Below, one piece after another: positions 1 through 7,314 of a stretch of 64,000 bases of DNA (positions within the stretch are counted from its first letter, which is position 1; each line of letters starts with the position of its first letter). The stretch comes from Delftia acidovorans (GTDB lineage: Bacteria; Pseudomonadota; Gammaproteobacteria; Burkholderiales; Burkholderiaceae_C), in contig JAITUC010000010.1 of the NCBI GenBank assembly GCA_031286585.1, positions 95,276 to 159,275 on the forward strand, in the 5' to 3' direction. The position numbers and the translations under genes were made by a program. The notes beneath the pieces were generated by a model. It ran no database searches, was not told the origin of the DNA, and was given only the letters and a program-made list of their open reading frames with translations.

Positions 1-73
1 ACAGGCTGTCGCAGATGGCCTGGCGGTAGGCGGGGGACTTGCCGGCGCGCATGTTGATCCGGGTCATGGGCAT
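1..73 (-). CDS. Tautomerase-family protein (N-terminal fragment)
   Basis: Reading leftward from an ATG at 73 gives MPMTRINMRAGKSPAYRQAI and continues off the window edge. Pro2 immediately after the initiator Met is the catalytic base of the 4-oxalocrotonate tautomerase superfamily, and the RxGKxxxYRQAI pattern resembles short tautomerase-like proteins. A purine-rich AGGAG lies a few bases upstream of the start. Only 24 codons are present, so substrate cannot be inferred. The gene is divergent from the LysR gene at 184, its probable regulator. Confidence 0.6.
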   Translation of the reverse strand, partial: MPMTRINMRAGKSPAYRQAICDSL

Positions 74-154
74 GGTGTGGCTCCTGTGTGTGGCGTTGAG
101 TTGCGTGGTGTGAGCCTCGAAGATAGGCGGCGCCAGATATTTTGAAAATCCATG

Positions 155-172
155 ATTGCTGATATCAGTAAT
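155..172. promoter_or_regulatory. Palindrome between tautomerase and LysR genes, candidate LysR operator
   Basis: The stretch ATTGCTGATATCAGTAAT is an 18-base near-perfect palindrome with a perfect CTGATATCAG core. It lies just upstream of the LysR start at 184, in the short AT-richer gap between divergent genes. LysR regulators commonly bind dyads of the T-N11-A type in such a location. The role is inferred from position and symmetry. Confidence 0.5.
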
Positions 173-183
173 AATGAACTGAA

Positions 184-1041
184 ATGACTCAACGCCCCCT
201 CGACCTGGATGCCGTGCAGAGCTTCGTGCACATCGCGGAGCTGGGCAGCTTCACGCGCGCGGCCGAAGCCATGCAGACCACGCAGGCCGCCGTCAGCCTC
301 AAGCTCAAGCGGCTGGAGCAGCGGCTGGGCTGCCGGCTGGTCGAGCGCACGCCGCGCCACGTGCAGCTGTCGGCGCTGGGCGCCGACTTCCTGCCCCATG
401 CGCGCGAACTGCTGCAGGCCCATGAGCGCGCGCTGGCGCTGGCCGTCAGCACGCGCCAGCGGCTGACCATCGGCATCAGCGACCACGTGGCCGGGCCTGA
501 GCTGCCGGCACTGATCGCCCGCATGAATGCACAGGACCCGCAGTTGCTGATCGACATCCGCATCGCATCGTCCGGCCCGCTGTTGCAGGGGTTCGACCGG
601 CGCGAGTACGACACGGTGATCGTTCGCACGCATGCCGGGCGTGACGACGGCGAGCTGCTGGCCGAGGAGCCCTTCGGCTGGTTTGCCGCGCCCGGCTGGC
701 AGCACCGCGCGGGCGAGCCCCTGCCGCTGGCCACGCTGGCCGAGCCCTGCGGCGTGCGCGCCATGGCCGGGCAACTGCTGGATACGGCGCGCATGCCGTG
801 GACCGAAGTGTTCGTGGGCGGCGGCGTGGCCGCTGTCTCGGCCGCAGTCATGGCGGGGCTGGGCGTGGCCGCGCTGGCGCCGCGCATGCTGGCCCTGGGC
901 GCCGTGGACGTGGGTCCGCGCCTGGGCCTGCCCACGCTGCCGCGCCTGCCCGTGCTGCTGCACACCCGCGTGCGCGAAGGCCGGCCGCGCGCGGCGCTGG
1001 ATGCGCTGGGCGCCGCCTTCAAGTCCGCCGTGCGTGGCTAG
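184..1041 (+). CDS. LysR-family transcriptional regulator
   Basis: This is a 285-residue protein of typical LysR length. Residues about 6-65 form the winged helix-turn-helix (LDAVQSFVHIAELGSFTRAA and the following SLKLKRLEQRLG). The remainder matches a periplasmic-binding-like effector domain, with the ITIGISDHVAG-like first strand near residue 97. It is divergent from the partial tautomerase gene, so it probably controls that gene and itself through the palindrome in the gap. The effector cannot be deduced. Confidence 0.9.
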   Translation: MTQRPLDLDAVQSFVHIAELGSFTRAAEAMQTTQAAVSLKLKRLEQRLGCRLVERTPRHVQLSALGADFLPHARELLQAHERALALAVSTRQRLTIGISDHVAGPELPALIARMNAQDPQLLIDIRIASSGPLLQGFDRREYDTVIVRTHAGRDDGELLAEEPFGWFAAPGWQHRAGEPLPLATLAEPCGVRAMAGQLLDTARMPWTEVFVGGGVAAVSAAVMAGLGVAALAPRMLALGAVDVGPRLGLPTLPRLPVLLHTRVREGRPRAALDALGAAFKSAVRG

Positions 1042-1451
1042 CAGCCAACAGTCGGCCCGGCATGGCGCGCAGCCGCTTGTGCCTGCGGGGCAACGGGCGA
1101 TAGACTCGCACCCCTCCCATCCACCCTCACCCTTTCGAGGTGCACCATGCCCCGCCGCACAGCTTCCTGCTGAACGACTTCGTCACACGCTGATCCTGGC
1201 CTTGCCACGGATGTCTCTTGCGTGTGCGCTGCGGTGCGTGGCCTTTTGAGGGCTTGCGGCTGACCGTCCGGTTTGCGGACGGCCCCGCCAGTCCTGCCAT
1301 CTTCCCCTTCGACAGCCTGCCGGCCCGGCCCCCACGGGCCAGGCCGCGCTGTCGCTGCATCCCCTGCATTGCGGCGCCTGGCGTCGTCGTCGGCTTTTCC
1401 CGCCCCATGGCATGGCGCCGTGGGGACTGCATCGTTTTCGGAAAGCACGAC
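1042..1451. other. 410-bp gene-free stretch before the nucleic-acid repair cassette, with two hairpins
   Basis: No convincing gene is seen. Two strong inverted repeats are present: CCGTCCG (1264-1270) with CGGACGG (1276-1282) around a 5-base loop, and GGCCCG (1322-1327) with CGGGCC (1335-1340) around a 7-base loop. An eight-codon frame starting ATGCCCCGCCGC at 1147 follows a GAGGTG, so a leader peptide is possible but unsupported. The ligase frame stays open back to 1218 without a good start, so part of this stretch could be a longer N-terminus. It may be a structured 5' leader. Confidence 0.4.
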
Positions 1452-2306
1452 ATGACCCCATCCATTGCCCCAGGCGCTCACTTTCTTGCGAGCGTCGAGA
1501 TCCTCAAATACCCCCGCACGCCGCACCTGCGCGGCTCGCGCCTGCAGTGCGGCGACCAGGACGACGCCGTGCCCTATGAACGGCTTGCCGGCCGGCACAT
1601 CGTCGTGGAGGAAAAGCTCGACGGTGCCAACGCCGCGCTGAGCTTTGCCGGCGACGGCCAGTTGCTGCTGCAGTCGCGCGGCCACTACCTGGACAGCGAG
1701 CGGCCCGGCGGGCGCGAGCGCCAGTTCAACCTCTTCAAGCAATGGGCCCAGGCCCATGAGGGCGCGCTGCTGTCCCTGCTGGACGACCGCTACCAGGTGT
1801 TCGGCGAGTGGATGTACGCCAAGCACTCGCTGTTCTACGACGCGCTGCCGCACTGGTTCTGCGAGTTCGACATCTGGGACCGCTCGGCGCTGTGCTTCCT
1901 GGATACGCCGCGCCGCCATGCCCTGCTGGCCGGCGTGCCCGTGGTCTCGGTGCCCGTGCTCTACAGCGGTGCGGCACCCCGGCGCATGCAGGACCTGCTG
2001 GCGCTGCTGGCGCCTTCTCTGGGCCGCAGCGCGCGCTGGCGCCAGGCCTTCGAGCAGGTGGTGGCCCGCCAGAAGCTGGACCTGCCGCTGTGCTGGCGGC
2101 AGACCGACGGCTCCGAGCTGGCGGAAGGCCTCTACCTCAAGGTGGAGGAGGACGGCCAGACCGTGGCGCGCTACAAGTTCGTGCGGCCGGACTTCGTGCA
2201 GGTCATCCTCGACTCGGGCTCTCACCACAGCGAGCGGCCCATCGTCCCCAACGGGCTGCGCGAAGGCGCAGACATCTTTGCGGCCGATATTTCAAAAAGC
2301 TGGTGA
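1452..2306 (+). CDS. RNA ligase family protein (Rnl-type nucleotidyltransferase)
   Basis: This 284-residue protein belongs to the covalent nucleotidyltransferase superfamily, which joins 5'-phosphate and 3'-OH ends through a lysyl-AMP intermediate. Motif I is EEKLDGAN at about residues 53-60, with Lys55 as the adenylated residue. Other superfamily motifs visible are YQVFGEWMY near 114-122 (motif III-like), AEGLYLK near 224-230 (motif IV) and ARYKFVR near 239-245 (motif V, Lys242). The ATG at 1452 was chosen because similarity begins there, although the frame is open further upstream. The end-healing HD-Pnk gene starts 35 bases downstream, so the two probably act as one repair pathway. Whether RNA or DNA is the true substrate is not shown. 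Confidence 0.85.
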   Translation: MTPSIAPGAHFLASVEILKYPRTPHLRGSRLQCGDQDDAVPYERLAGRHIVVEEKLDGANAALSFAGDGQLLLQSRGHYLDSERPGGRERQFNLFKQWAQAHEGALLSLLDDRYQVFGEWMYAKHSLFYDALPHWFCEFDIWDRSALCFLDTPRRHALLAGVPVVSVPVLYSGAAPRRMQDLLALLAPSLGRSARWRQAFEQVVARQKLDLPLCWRQTDGSELAEGLYLKVEEDGQTVARYKFVRPDFVQVILDSGSHHSERPIVPNGLREGADIFAADISKSW

Positions 2307-2341
2307 GGTCTGCAGCGCAGACCCATCGCAAGGAGATTTCC

Positions 2342-3487
2342 ATGATGAACTGGAAACAGATCCAGTCCCTGGTGCCGCCGCCCGGCGCCGACCCCGACTT
2401 CGCGGCCTGCCTGGCCGCCTTTCCCCAGCTGGAGCAGGCCAAAACCACGCCGCAGGACCCCGTCTACCACGCCGAAGGCGATGTCTGGACGCACACGCAG
2501 ATGGTGGTGCGCGAGCTGCTGGCCGATCCCGGCCATGCGGCGCTCACCGCCACCGAGCGCGAGACGGTCTTCCTGGCCGCGCTGCTGCACGACGTGGCCA
2601 AGTGCTCGACCACCGTGGTGGGCGAGGACGGCCGCATCGGCCAGCCCGGCCACTCGCGCCGGGGTGCGCTGGATGCGCGGCTCATGCTTTGGGAAGCCGG
2701 TGCGCCCGTGGACCAGCGCGAGGCCATCTGCCGGCTGATCGCCGTGCACCAGGTGCCGTTCTTCGCCTTTGCCGACTCGCGCCGCGGCCTCTCGCCCGAG
2801 TTCATCGTGCGCGAGCTGTCCTGGCAGACGGACCTGCACCTGCTCACCCTGCTGGCGCGGGCCGACATGCGCGGGCGCATCTGCCCGGACATCGCGTCCG
2901 TGCTGGTCAACATCGAACTGGTGCGCGAGTTCGCGCTGGAGGAGGGCTGCCTGCGCACGCCACGCCGCTTTGCCTCGGCAGAGACGGCGGTGCGCTACTT
3001 CCGGGGGGCGCAGCTGCATCCCGACTATGCGCTGCACGCGCAGGAAGGCTCGCGCGTCATCGTCATGTGCGGCCTGCCGGCCAGCGGCAAGAACACCTGG
3101 GTGGCGGCGCATCATGGCGCGCTGCCCGTGGTCTCCTTCGACGATGCGCGTACCGAACTGGGCCTGCGCCACGGCCAGAACGAGGGCGCGGCCGCCCACC
3201 ACGCCGTGGACAAGGCCAAGGCCCTGCTGCGCGCGGGCCAGCCCTTTGTCTGGAATGCCACCCACCTGTCGCGCCAGATGCGCGGCAAGACCGTGGACCT
3301 GTGCCTGGCCTACGGCGCCCGCGTGGAACTCGTGCACCTGGAAGCCAGCCGCCCGACCCTGCTGGCCCGCAACCGCGCGCGCGACACCACGCTGACCAAC
3401 GCGGCCCTGCTCAGCCTGCTGCAGCGCTGGGACGTGCCTTTGCCTACCGAGGCGCATGCGCTGTCGTTGCTGGTCAATGAGGGGTAG
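2342..3487 (+). CDS. HD-Pnk: HD phosphoesterase fused to P-loop polynucleotide kinase
   Basis: This 381-residue protein has two domains. The N-terminal half is an HD phosphohydrolase, with LLHDVAK (His83-Asp84) and further His residues around 43, 51, 104 and 136. The C-terminal part, from about residue 238, is a P-loop kinase: GLPASGKN at 244-251, a conserved SFDDAR acid pair at 265-270 and an RNRARD lid near 343. The same architecture is described for Runella slithyformis HD-Pnk, in which the HD part removes 2',3'-phosphates and the kinase part phosphorylates 5'-OH ends. An AAGGAG precedes the ATG at 2342. With the upstream ligase it forms a heal-and-seal pair. Confidence 0.85.
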   Translation: MMNWKQIQSLVPPPGADPDFAACLAAFPQLEQAKTTPQDPVYHAEGDVWTHTQMVVRELLADPGHAALTATERETVFLAALLHDVAKCSTTVVGEDGRIGQPGHSRRGALDARLMLWEAGAPVDQREAICRLIAVHQVPFFAFADSRRGLSPEFIVRELSWQTDLHLLTLLARADMRGRICPDIASVLVNIELVREFALEEGCLRTPRRFASAETAVRYFRGAQLHPDYALHAQEGSRVIVMCGLPASGKNTWVAAHHGALPVVSFDDARTELGLRHGQNEGAAAHHAVDKAKALLRAGQPFVWNATHLSRQMRGKTVDLCLAYGARVELVHLEASRPTLLARNRARDTTLTNAALLSLLQRWDVPLPTEAHALSLLVNEG

Positions 3488-3501
3488 GGGAGGGGGAGGG
3501 G
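3481..3501 (+). repeat. G-quadruplex-forming motif at the end of HD-Pnk
   Basis: Four runs of four to five G are separated by one or two bases (GGGG-TA-GGGG-A-GGGGG-A-GGGG). The HD-Pnk stop codon TAG lies inside the motif, 28 bases before the convergent fic stop. The sequence satisfies the usual four-run quadruplex pattern on the coding strand, so it would exist in the mRNA. A role in termination or stability is inference. Confidence 0.6.
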
Positions 3502-3514
3502 TGCTGTACCGCTG

Positions 3515-4262
3515 TCAAGCGGCATGCTCGCCGCGTGCCCGCTTCATCTCCAGATAGGACTGGGCTGCTTTCTGGTCGTCGGCCCGGTATGCCACGTTCA
3601 TGTCCGGGCGATGCACGTCATCGCCCGGACCCTTCAGCCCTGGCAGCGCCAGCAGATGATCAAGCAAGGTGGCCTGCGTGTTGGCAGAGGTGAGCAAGGG
3701 GCGCAGATAGGCATCGAGGTGTCTGCCTTGCGGGTTCTGGATCTCCTGGGTCAGTGCCTGCAGATAAGCATCCTTGTTCGAGGCCCGCCAGTCGATGGCA
3801 AAGCCTGCGCGGTGGCATAGCTCAGCATGGATCAGCAGCATGCTGCGTCCATTGCCGTCGAGAAAGGGGTGGCCCCAGGCAAACGCGCCCATGACTGCAC
3901 CAGGTTTGTCGCGCAGGGTGCCTGCATCGTTGCCCATGTCCAGGCCCCATTCGACGGCGCGCTGGCACAGCTCTGACACCTCGAATTGCAGGCCTGCACC
4001 CCTGCCGACGAGCCGGCCCACGCCCAGCGCATGCCTGTCCTGGCCGGCCCAGGGGTAGAAGTCGGAAAACAGGATGGCGTGAACGCGCAAAAAATCGCGG
4101 TAGCCAATCCGGCCCCGGATGCTTGCCAGAAAGGCAAGTGCTTCTTCCAGGTTGGCCTCGAAAAAGAGGTGTTCCTGGATCTTGACCTCACGGGCGTCTT
4201 TCAGTCCTTCAATGTTGCGCAGGTAGCCCGCGCTTTCGAAGTCCCCCGAACGGATCGAACAT
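3515..4262 (-). pseudogene. Fic-domain AMPylase-type protein, apparent frameshift near the start
   Basis: The Fic core is clear: FYPWAGQDR flap region and HPFLDGNGR, the HPFx(D/E)GNGR active-site loop that transfers AMP to target hydroxyls. An ATG at 4262 opens a reading that would pass directly into the Fic N-terminus (DFESAGYLRNIEGLKDAREV) if one G were removed from the GGGGG run whose plus-strand bases are 4243-4247. As given, that ATG is out of frame and the Fic frame has only a TTG at 4090, which would cut off about 57 residues. It is therefore a broken gene, a slippage-controlled gene or a sequencing error. It overlaps the upstream DUF6088-type gene. Confidence 0.7.
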
Positions 4263-4917
4263 CCTGTACCTCCCTCATGTGATTGGTCATCAGCCTGGCA
4301 AGCTGCCGGCCATTGATGACATGTTTTTTCTTCAAGGCCACGAGCAGCTTGCCCGTGCTGTCGAGCTCCACTTCATCTCCTGCAGCGCGTGTGACTGCCT
4401 GTGCATAGTCGTCCAGTCCGGTACGCTGATGCTGGATGTGGTGCGTGCGGGCCAGCCGCTCGACAAACTGGCGTACACCTTTGGTGGGCAGGGCGTTCAC
4501 GTCTGCGGGCAAGGTTTCGCCGGGTTCATCAGGTGCCGAGGGGTTGCGGACATAGCGCACGGCGACATCGCCCAGATTCAGCCTGCGTGAGATGCGCTGG
4601 CTGCCTGCATCGATCAGCAGCGTGGACTGGCCCGCCTCGTTGACCAGATCCACGCTGCGAAACCTGATTCCCAGTCTGTCCAGAACCTCCCTGACCAGCT
4701 CATCGCTGGGGGCGAGCAACTGCGGAACGCCGCTGACATCTGGTCTTGCCTTGGCATAGATGCCGGCACCCAGGCGGACCAGGCGGCCGTCCGAGACCAA
4801 GTCTTGCAACGCCTCGCTGAGGTGGGAAGCGCTTGCCAATCTGCTCAGATCACGCCGGAGCACGATGTTGCCGGAGCGCTTGCTCAGCGATATCTGAAGT
4901 TTGCTGTCCAGGTTCAT
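4201..4917 (-). CDS. AbiEi/DUF6088-type antitoxin-like protein
   Basis: This 238-residue protein begins with a winged-helix-like region (VLRRDLSRLASASHLSEALQ, then LVSDGRLVRLGAGIYAK) characteristic of the DUF6088 and AbiEi antitoxin families. Such proteins repress their operon and oppose a toxin encoded just downstream. Here the downstream gene is the Fic gene, and the two overlap by about 60 bases. A single-base deletion in the shared G5 run would also alter this protein's last residues and end it earlier. Base composition is lower in GC than in flanking genes, suggesting transfer. Family assignment rests on pattern memory. Confidence 0.65.
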   Translation of the reverse strand: MNLDSKLQISLSKRSGNIVLRRDLSRLASASHLSEALQDLVSDGRLVRLGAGIYAKARPDVSGVPQLLAPSDELVREVLDRLGIRFRSVDLVNEAGQSTLLIDAGSQRISRRLNLGDVAVRYVRNPSAPDEPGETLPADVNALPTKGVRQFVERLARTHHIQHQRTGLDDYAQAVTRAAGDEVELDSTGKLLVALKKKHVINGRQLARLMTNHMREVQDVRSVRGTSKARATCATLKD

Positions 4918-5197
4918 TCGCTGCCTTAGACGATTTCTACATGGTCTGATTTTAAGGTGTAGTTTTTTCCTTTTATAACAATGGGTTGTGCGTGGATTTC
5001 ATGCCGCTTGACCAGCAGGGATTGCGATGAAGTTCAACCCCAATTCCAGTGTGGGACGCAATGGCAATCCAAGACCCAATACCGGCAAGCCATGCTCGCT
5101 GGTGAGATGACACCCGGACCTTGCACCGGCCGTGTGCGCAGACAATGAAGGTTTGAAGACCGCCGCCCCCGTCTGTCTGCCACTTCGAAAGCCATCC

Positions 5198-5929
5198 ATG
5201 AACCTGTCTCCCTCGCTGCTGTCCACGCTTGCGCCGCTTGGCCGCATCCGCGCCTCCATCAACACCGGCAACCCCATCCTTGCGCGGCTGCAGGCCGATG
5301 GCCAGCCCGCAGGCGTGTCCATCGACCTGGCCCGGCGCCTTGCGCAGCAACTGGGGCTGGAGCTGGAACTGGTGGTCTTCGATACGGCCGCCAAGTCGGT
5401 GGATGCCGTCACGCGCGAGGAGGCCGACTTCGGCTTCTTTGCCGTGGACCCCGTGCGCGGCGCGGGCATCGGCTTCACGGCGCCCTATGTGCTGATCGAG
5501 GGCAGCTACCTGGTGCGCCAGGATTCGCCGCTGACCGACAACGCCCAGGTGGACCGGGCCGGGCACACCGTGGTGGTCGGCAAGGGCAGCGCCTATGACC
5601 TGTACCTGAGCCGCGAGCTGCAGCACGCGCAGATAGAGCGCGCCGTGTCCTCGCCCGCCGTGGTGCAGACCTTTGTGGAATCGACGGCCGACGTGGCCGC
5701 CGGCGTCAAGCAGCAATTGGAGGCCGATGCCGCCCGCCTGCCCGGCCTGCGCCTGCTGCCGGGCCGCTTCATGGTGATCCAGCAGGCCATGGGCCTGCCC
5801 AAGGGGCGGGGCGAGGAGGCCCTGCGCGTGCTGGCGGCCTTTGTGGAAGAGGCCAAGGCTTCGGGCTTTGTGGCCGAGGCGCTGCAGCGCCACGGGATTC
5901 AGGGCGCGGCCGTGGCCCCGGCCGCCTGA
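5198..5929 (+). CDS. Solute-binding protein family 3-like protein without signal peptide
   Basis: The 243 residues read as a bacterial extracellular solute-binding protein of family 3: GRIRASINTGNP, PAGVSIDLARRLAQQLG, EADFGFFAVDPVRGAGIGFT and a GKGSAYDLYLSREL segment. Such proteins deliver amino acids or similar ligands to ABC importers. No hydrophobic signal peptide precedes the domain from the ATG at 5198, and no permease or ATPase gene is adjacent. It may be cytosolic, or may have been recruited for another job. The 280-base gap upstream shows no other gene. Confidence 0.75.
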   Translation: MNLSPSLLSTLAPLGRIRASINTGNPILARLQADGQPAGVSIDLARRLAQQLGLELELVVFDTAAKSVDAVTREEADFGFFAVDPVRGAGIGFTAPYVLIEGSYLVRQDSPLTDNAQVDRAGHTVVVGKGSAYDLYLSRELQHAQIERAVSSPAVVQTFVESTADVAAGVKQQLEADAARLPGLRLLPGRFMVIQQAMGLPKGRGEEALRVLAAFVEEAKASGFVAEALQRHGIQGAAVAPAA

Positions 5930-5932
5930 AAG

Positions 5933-7099
5933 TCAGGCCCCGCGCAGCACCAGCAGGTCGATGCTGGCCGGCACGCCCAGGCGCACGGCAAAGCCGGCCC
6001 ACAGGCCTGCGCCGGCGCTGACGAAGAGCTTCATGGCTCCGACCTCGTACTCGCCGCGCACAAAGCCGTCATTGGCGGGCGCCACCAGCCATTGGTCCAT
6101 GCCCAGGATCAGGCCGCCGTGCGTATGGCCCGACAGCTGCAGGCCCACGCCGTGCGCCGCGTTGTCGCGAGCGGTCTTGGGCTGGTGGGCCAGCAGCAGG
6201 TGGTATTGCGCACCGGCCTCCTTGGCCTGGCGGGCCACGGTGTCGATGTCGGGCGGCACGCCTTCGGCCACGGACGGGTCGGTGTTCTGGCGCGAGAGCC
6301 GTCCGTAGGCCGGATCGCCGATGCCCGACAGCGCCAGGCGCGCGCCCTGCACATCGATCAGCTGCATGCGGTTTTCCAGCAGGTTCAGGCCCAGGCGGCG
6401 GAATTCGGCCATCCAGGCGTCGTAGCCGCTGTAGTACTCATGGTTGCCGGGCGCGGCCCACACGCCGTAGCGGGCCTTGAGCTGCGCCAGCGGCGCGACG
6501 TTGGCGCGGCCGCTGTCCACGTCGCCGTCCACCATGTCGCCGGGCAGCACGATGAGGTCGGGCCGCGCGTCCAGCGTGCGGTCCACGATGGTCTGCACAT
6601 GGCGCGCGTCATTGATGGGGCTGGCGTGGATGTCGGCCAGCACGGCCACGCGCAGGCCTTCCAGGCCGGTGGGCAGGCCGGGCAGGCGCAGCGTGCGTTC
6701 GTGCACCTCGGGCGGGCGCAGCGCATTGGCCACGCCCCAGGCCGACAGCAGGCCCGCCAGGGCCAGGGCGCCGGCCGTGAGCAGCGGCGCGTGCAGGCGC
6801 CGCTTCCAGTCCTCGCGCCGGGCCACGGCGGCCAGCGCCCAGAGGCCGTCGCGCAGCACGATGAAGACGGCCAGCATCAGCAGCAGCGCCAGCACCCAGC
6901 CGCCCGGCACCTGCAGATAGGCCAGCGTGCGGTACTCGACCGTGCCCTCGCGCAGCAGCACCAGCAGCAGGGCGGGCGTGCAGCCCAGGGCCGCCGTGGC
7001 GACGGCCGCCATCAGGCGTGCGCGGCGCGGCATCCGGCGGACGGGCCACCACAGCCACAGGGCCAATAGCGGGATGACGAGGGCGGCAAGAGAAACCAT
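5933..7099 (-). CDS. Membrane-anchored calcineurin-like metallophosphoesterase
   Basis: This protein of about 388 residues starts with membrane segments (MVSLAALVIPLLALWLWW and several more up to about residue 150). A metallophosphoesterase domain follows. Metal-binding motifs are VAVLADIHASP (DxH), VLPGDMVDGD (GDxxD), APGNHEYY (GNHE), LLLAHQPK and LSGHTHGG (GHxH). It resembles YkuE/YaeI-type phosphodiesterases acting at the membrane. The frame is open to 7201, but the ATG at 7099 gives a natural membrane start. It is divergent from hrpA. Confidence 0.85.
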   Translation of the reverse strand: MVSLAALVIPLLALWLWWPVRRMPRRARLMAAVATAALGCTPALLLVLLREGTVEYRTLAYLQVPGGWVLALLLMLAVFIVLRDGLWALAAVARREDWKRRLHAPLLTAGALALAGLLSAWGVANALRPPEVHERTLRLPGLPTGLEGLRVAVLADIHASPINDARHVQTIVDRTLDARPDLIVLPGDMVDGDVDSGRANVAPLAQLKARYGVWAAPGNHEYYSGYDAWMAEFRRLGLNLLENRMQLIDVQGARLALSGIGDPAYGRLSRQNTDPSVAEGVPPDIDTVARQAKEAGAQYHLLLAHQPKTARDNAAHGVGLQLSGHTHGGLILGMDQWLVAPANDGFVRGEYEVGAMKLFVSAGAGLWAGFAVRLGVPASIDLLVLRGA

Positions 7100-7314
7100 G
7101 GGGAGCAGATCGAGGAAGGCGGGTGAGGTGGCCAGCGCCGGGCGCGGGCGGCAAGGCGAGCGCCGATTGTGCGCAATGCCTTGCATGCGGCCGGCCCGCA
7201 CTGGCGAAGGCCCTGGCCTTCGGGGGTTTTCATGCGGGCGGCACAGGGCAGGCGTATGGAAATCTTGCAGCCGCGTGGCGCCGCCGGCATGGCGCGGGGA
7301 TAATCCAGCCCCTT

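Noticed and set aside
1230..1256. Possible sigma-54 promoter (TGGCC...TTGC) before the ligase gene
   Set aside because: GG and GC spacing fits loosely, but the -12 element lacks the TTGC alignment and no RtcR-like activator gene is nearby.
1218..1451. N-terminal extension of the RNA ligase from the open frame at 1218
   Set aside because: The extra 78 residues are Arg/Pro/Cys-rich, unlike a ligase N-terminus, and the family-like sequence begins near ATG 1452.
2222..3457. A 411-codon minus-strand frame opposite HD-Pnk
   Set aside because: Composition is that of an antisense shadow and the plus-strand gene has full catalytic motifs.
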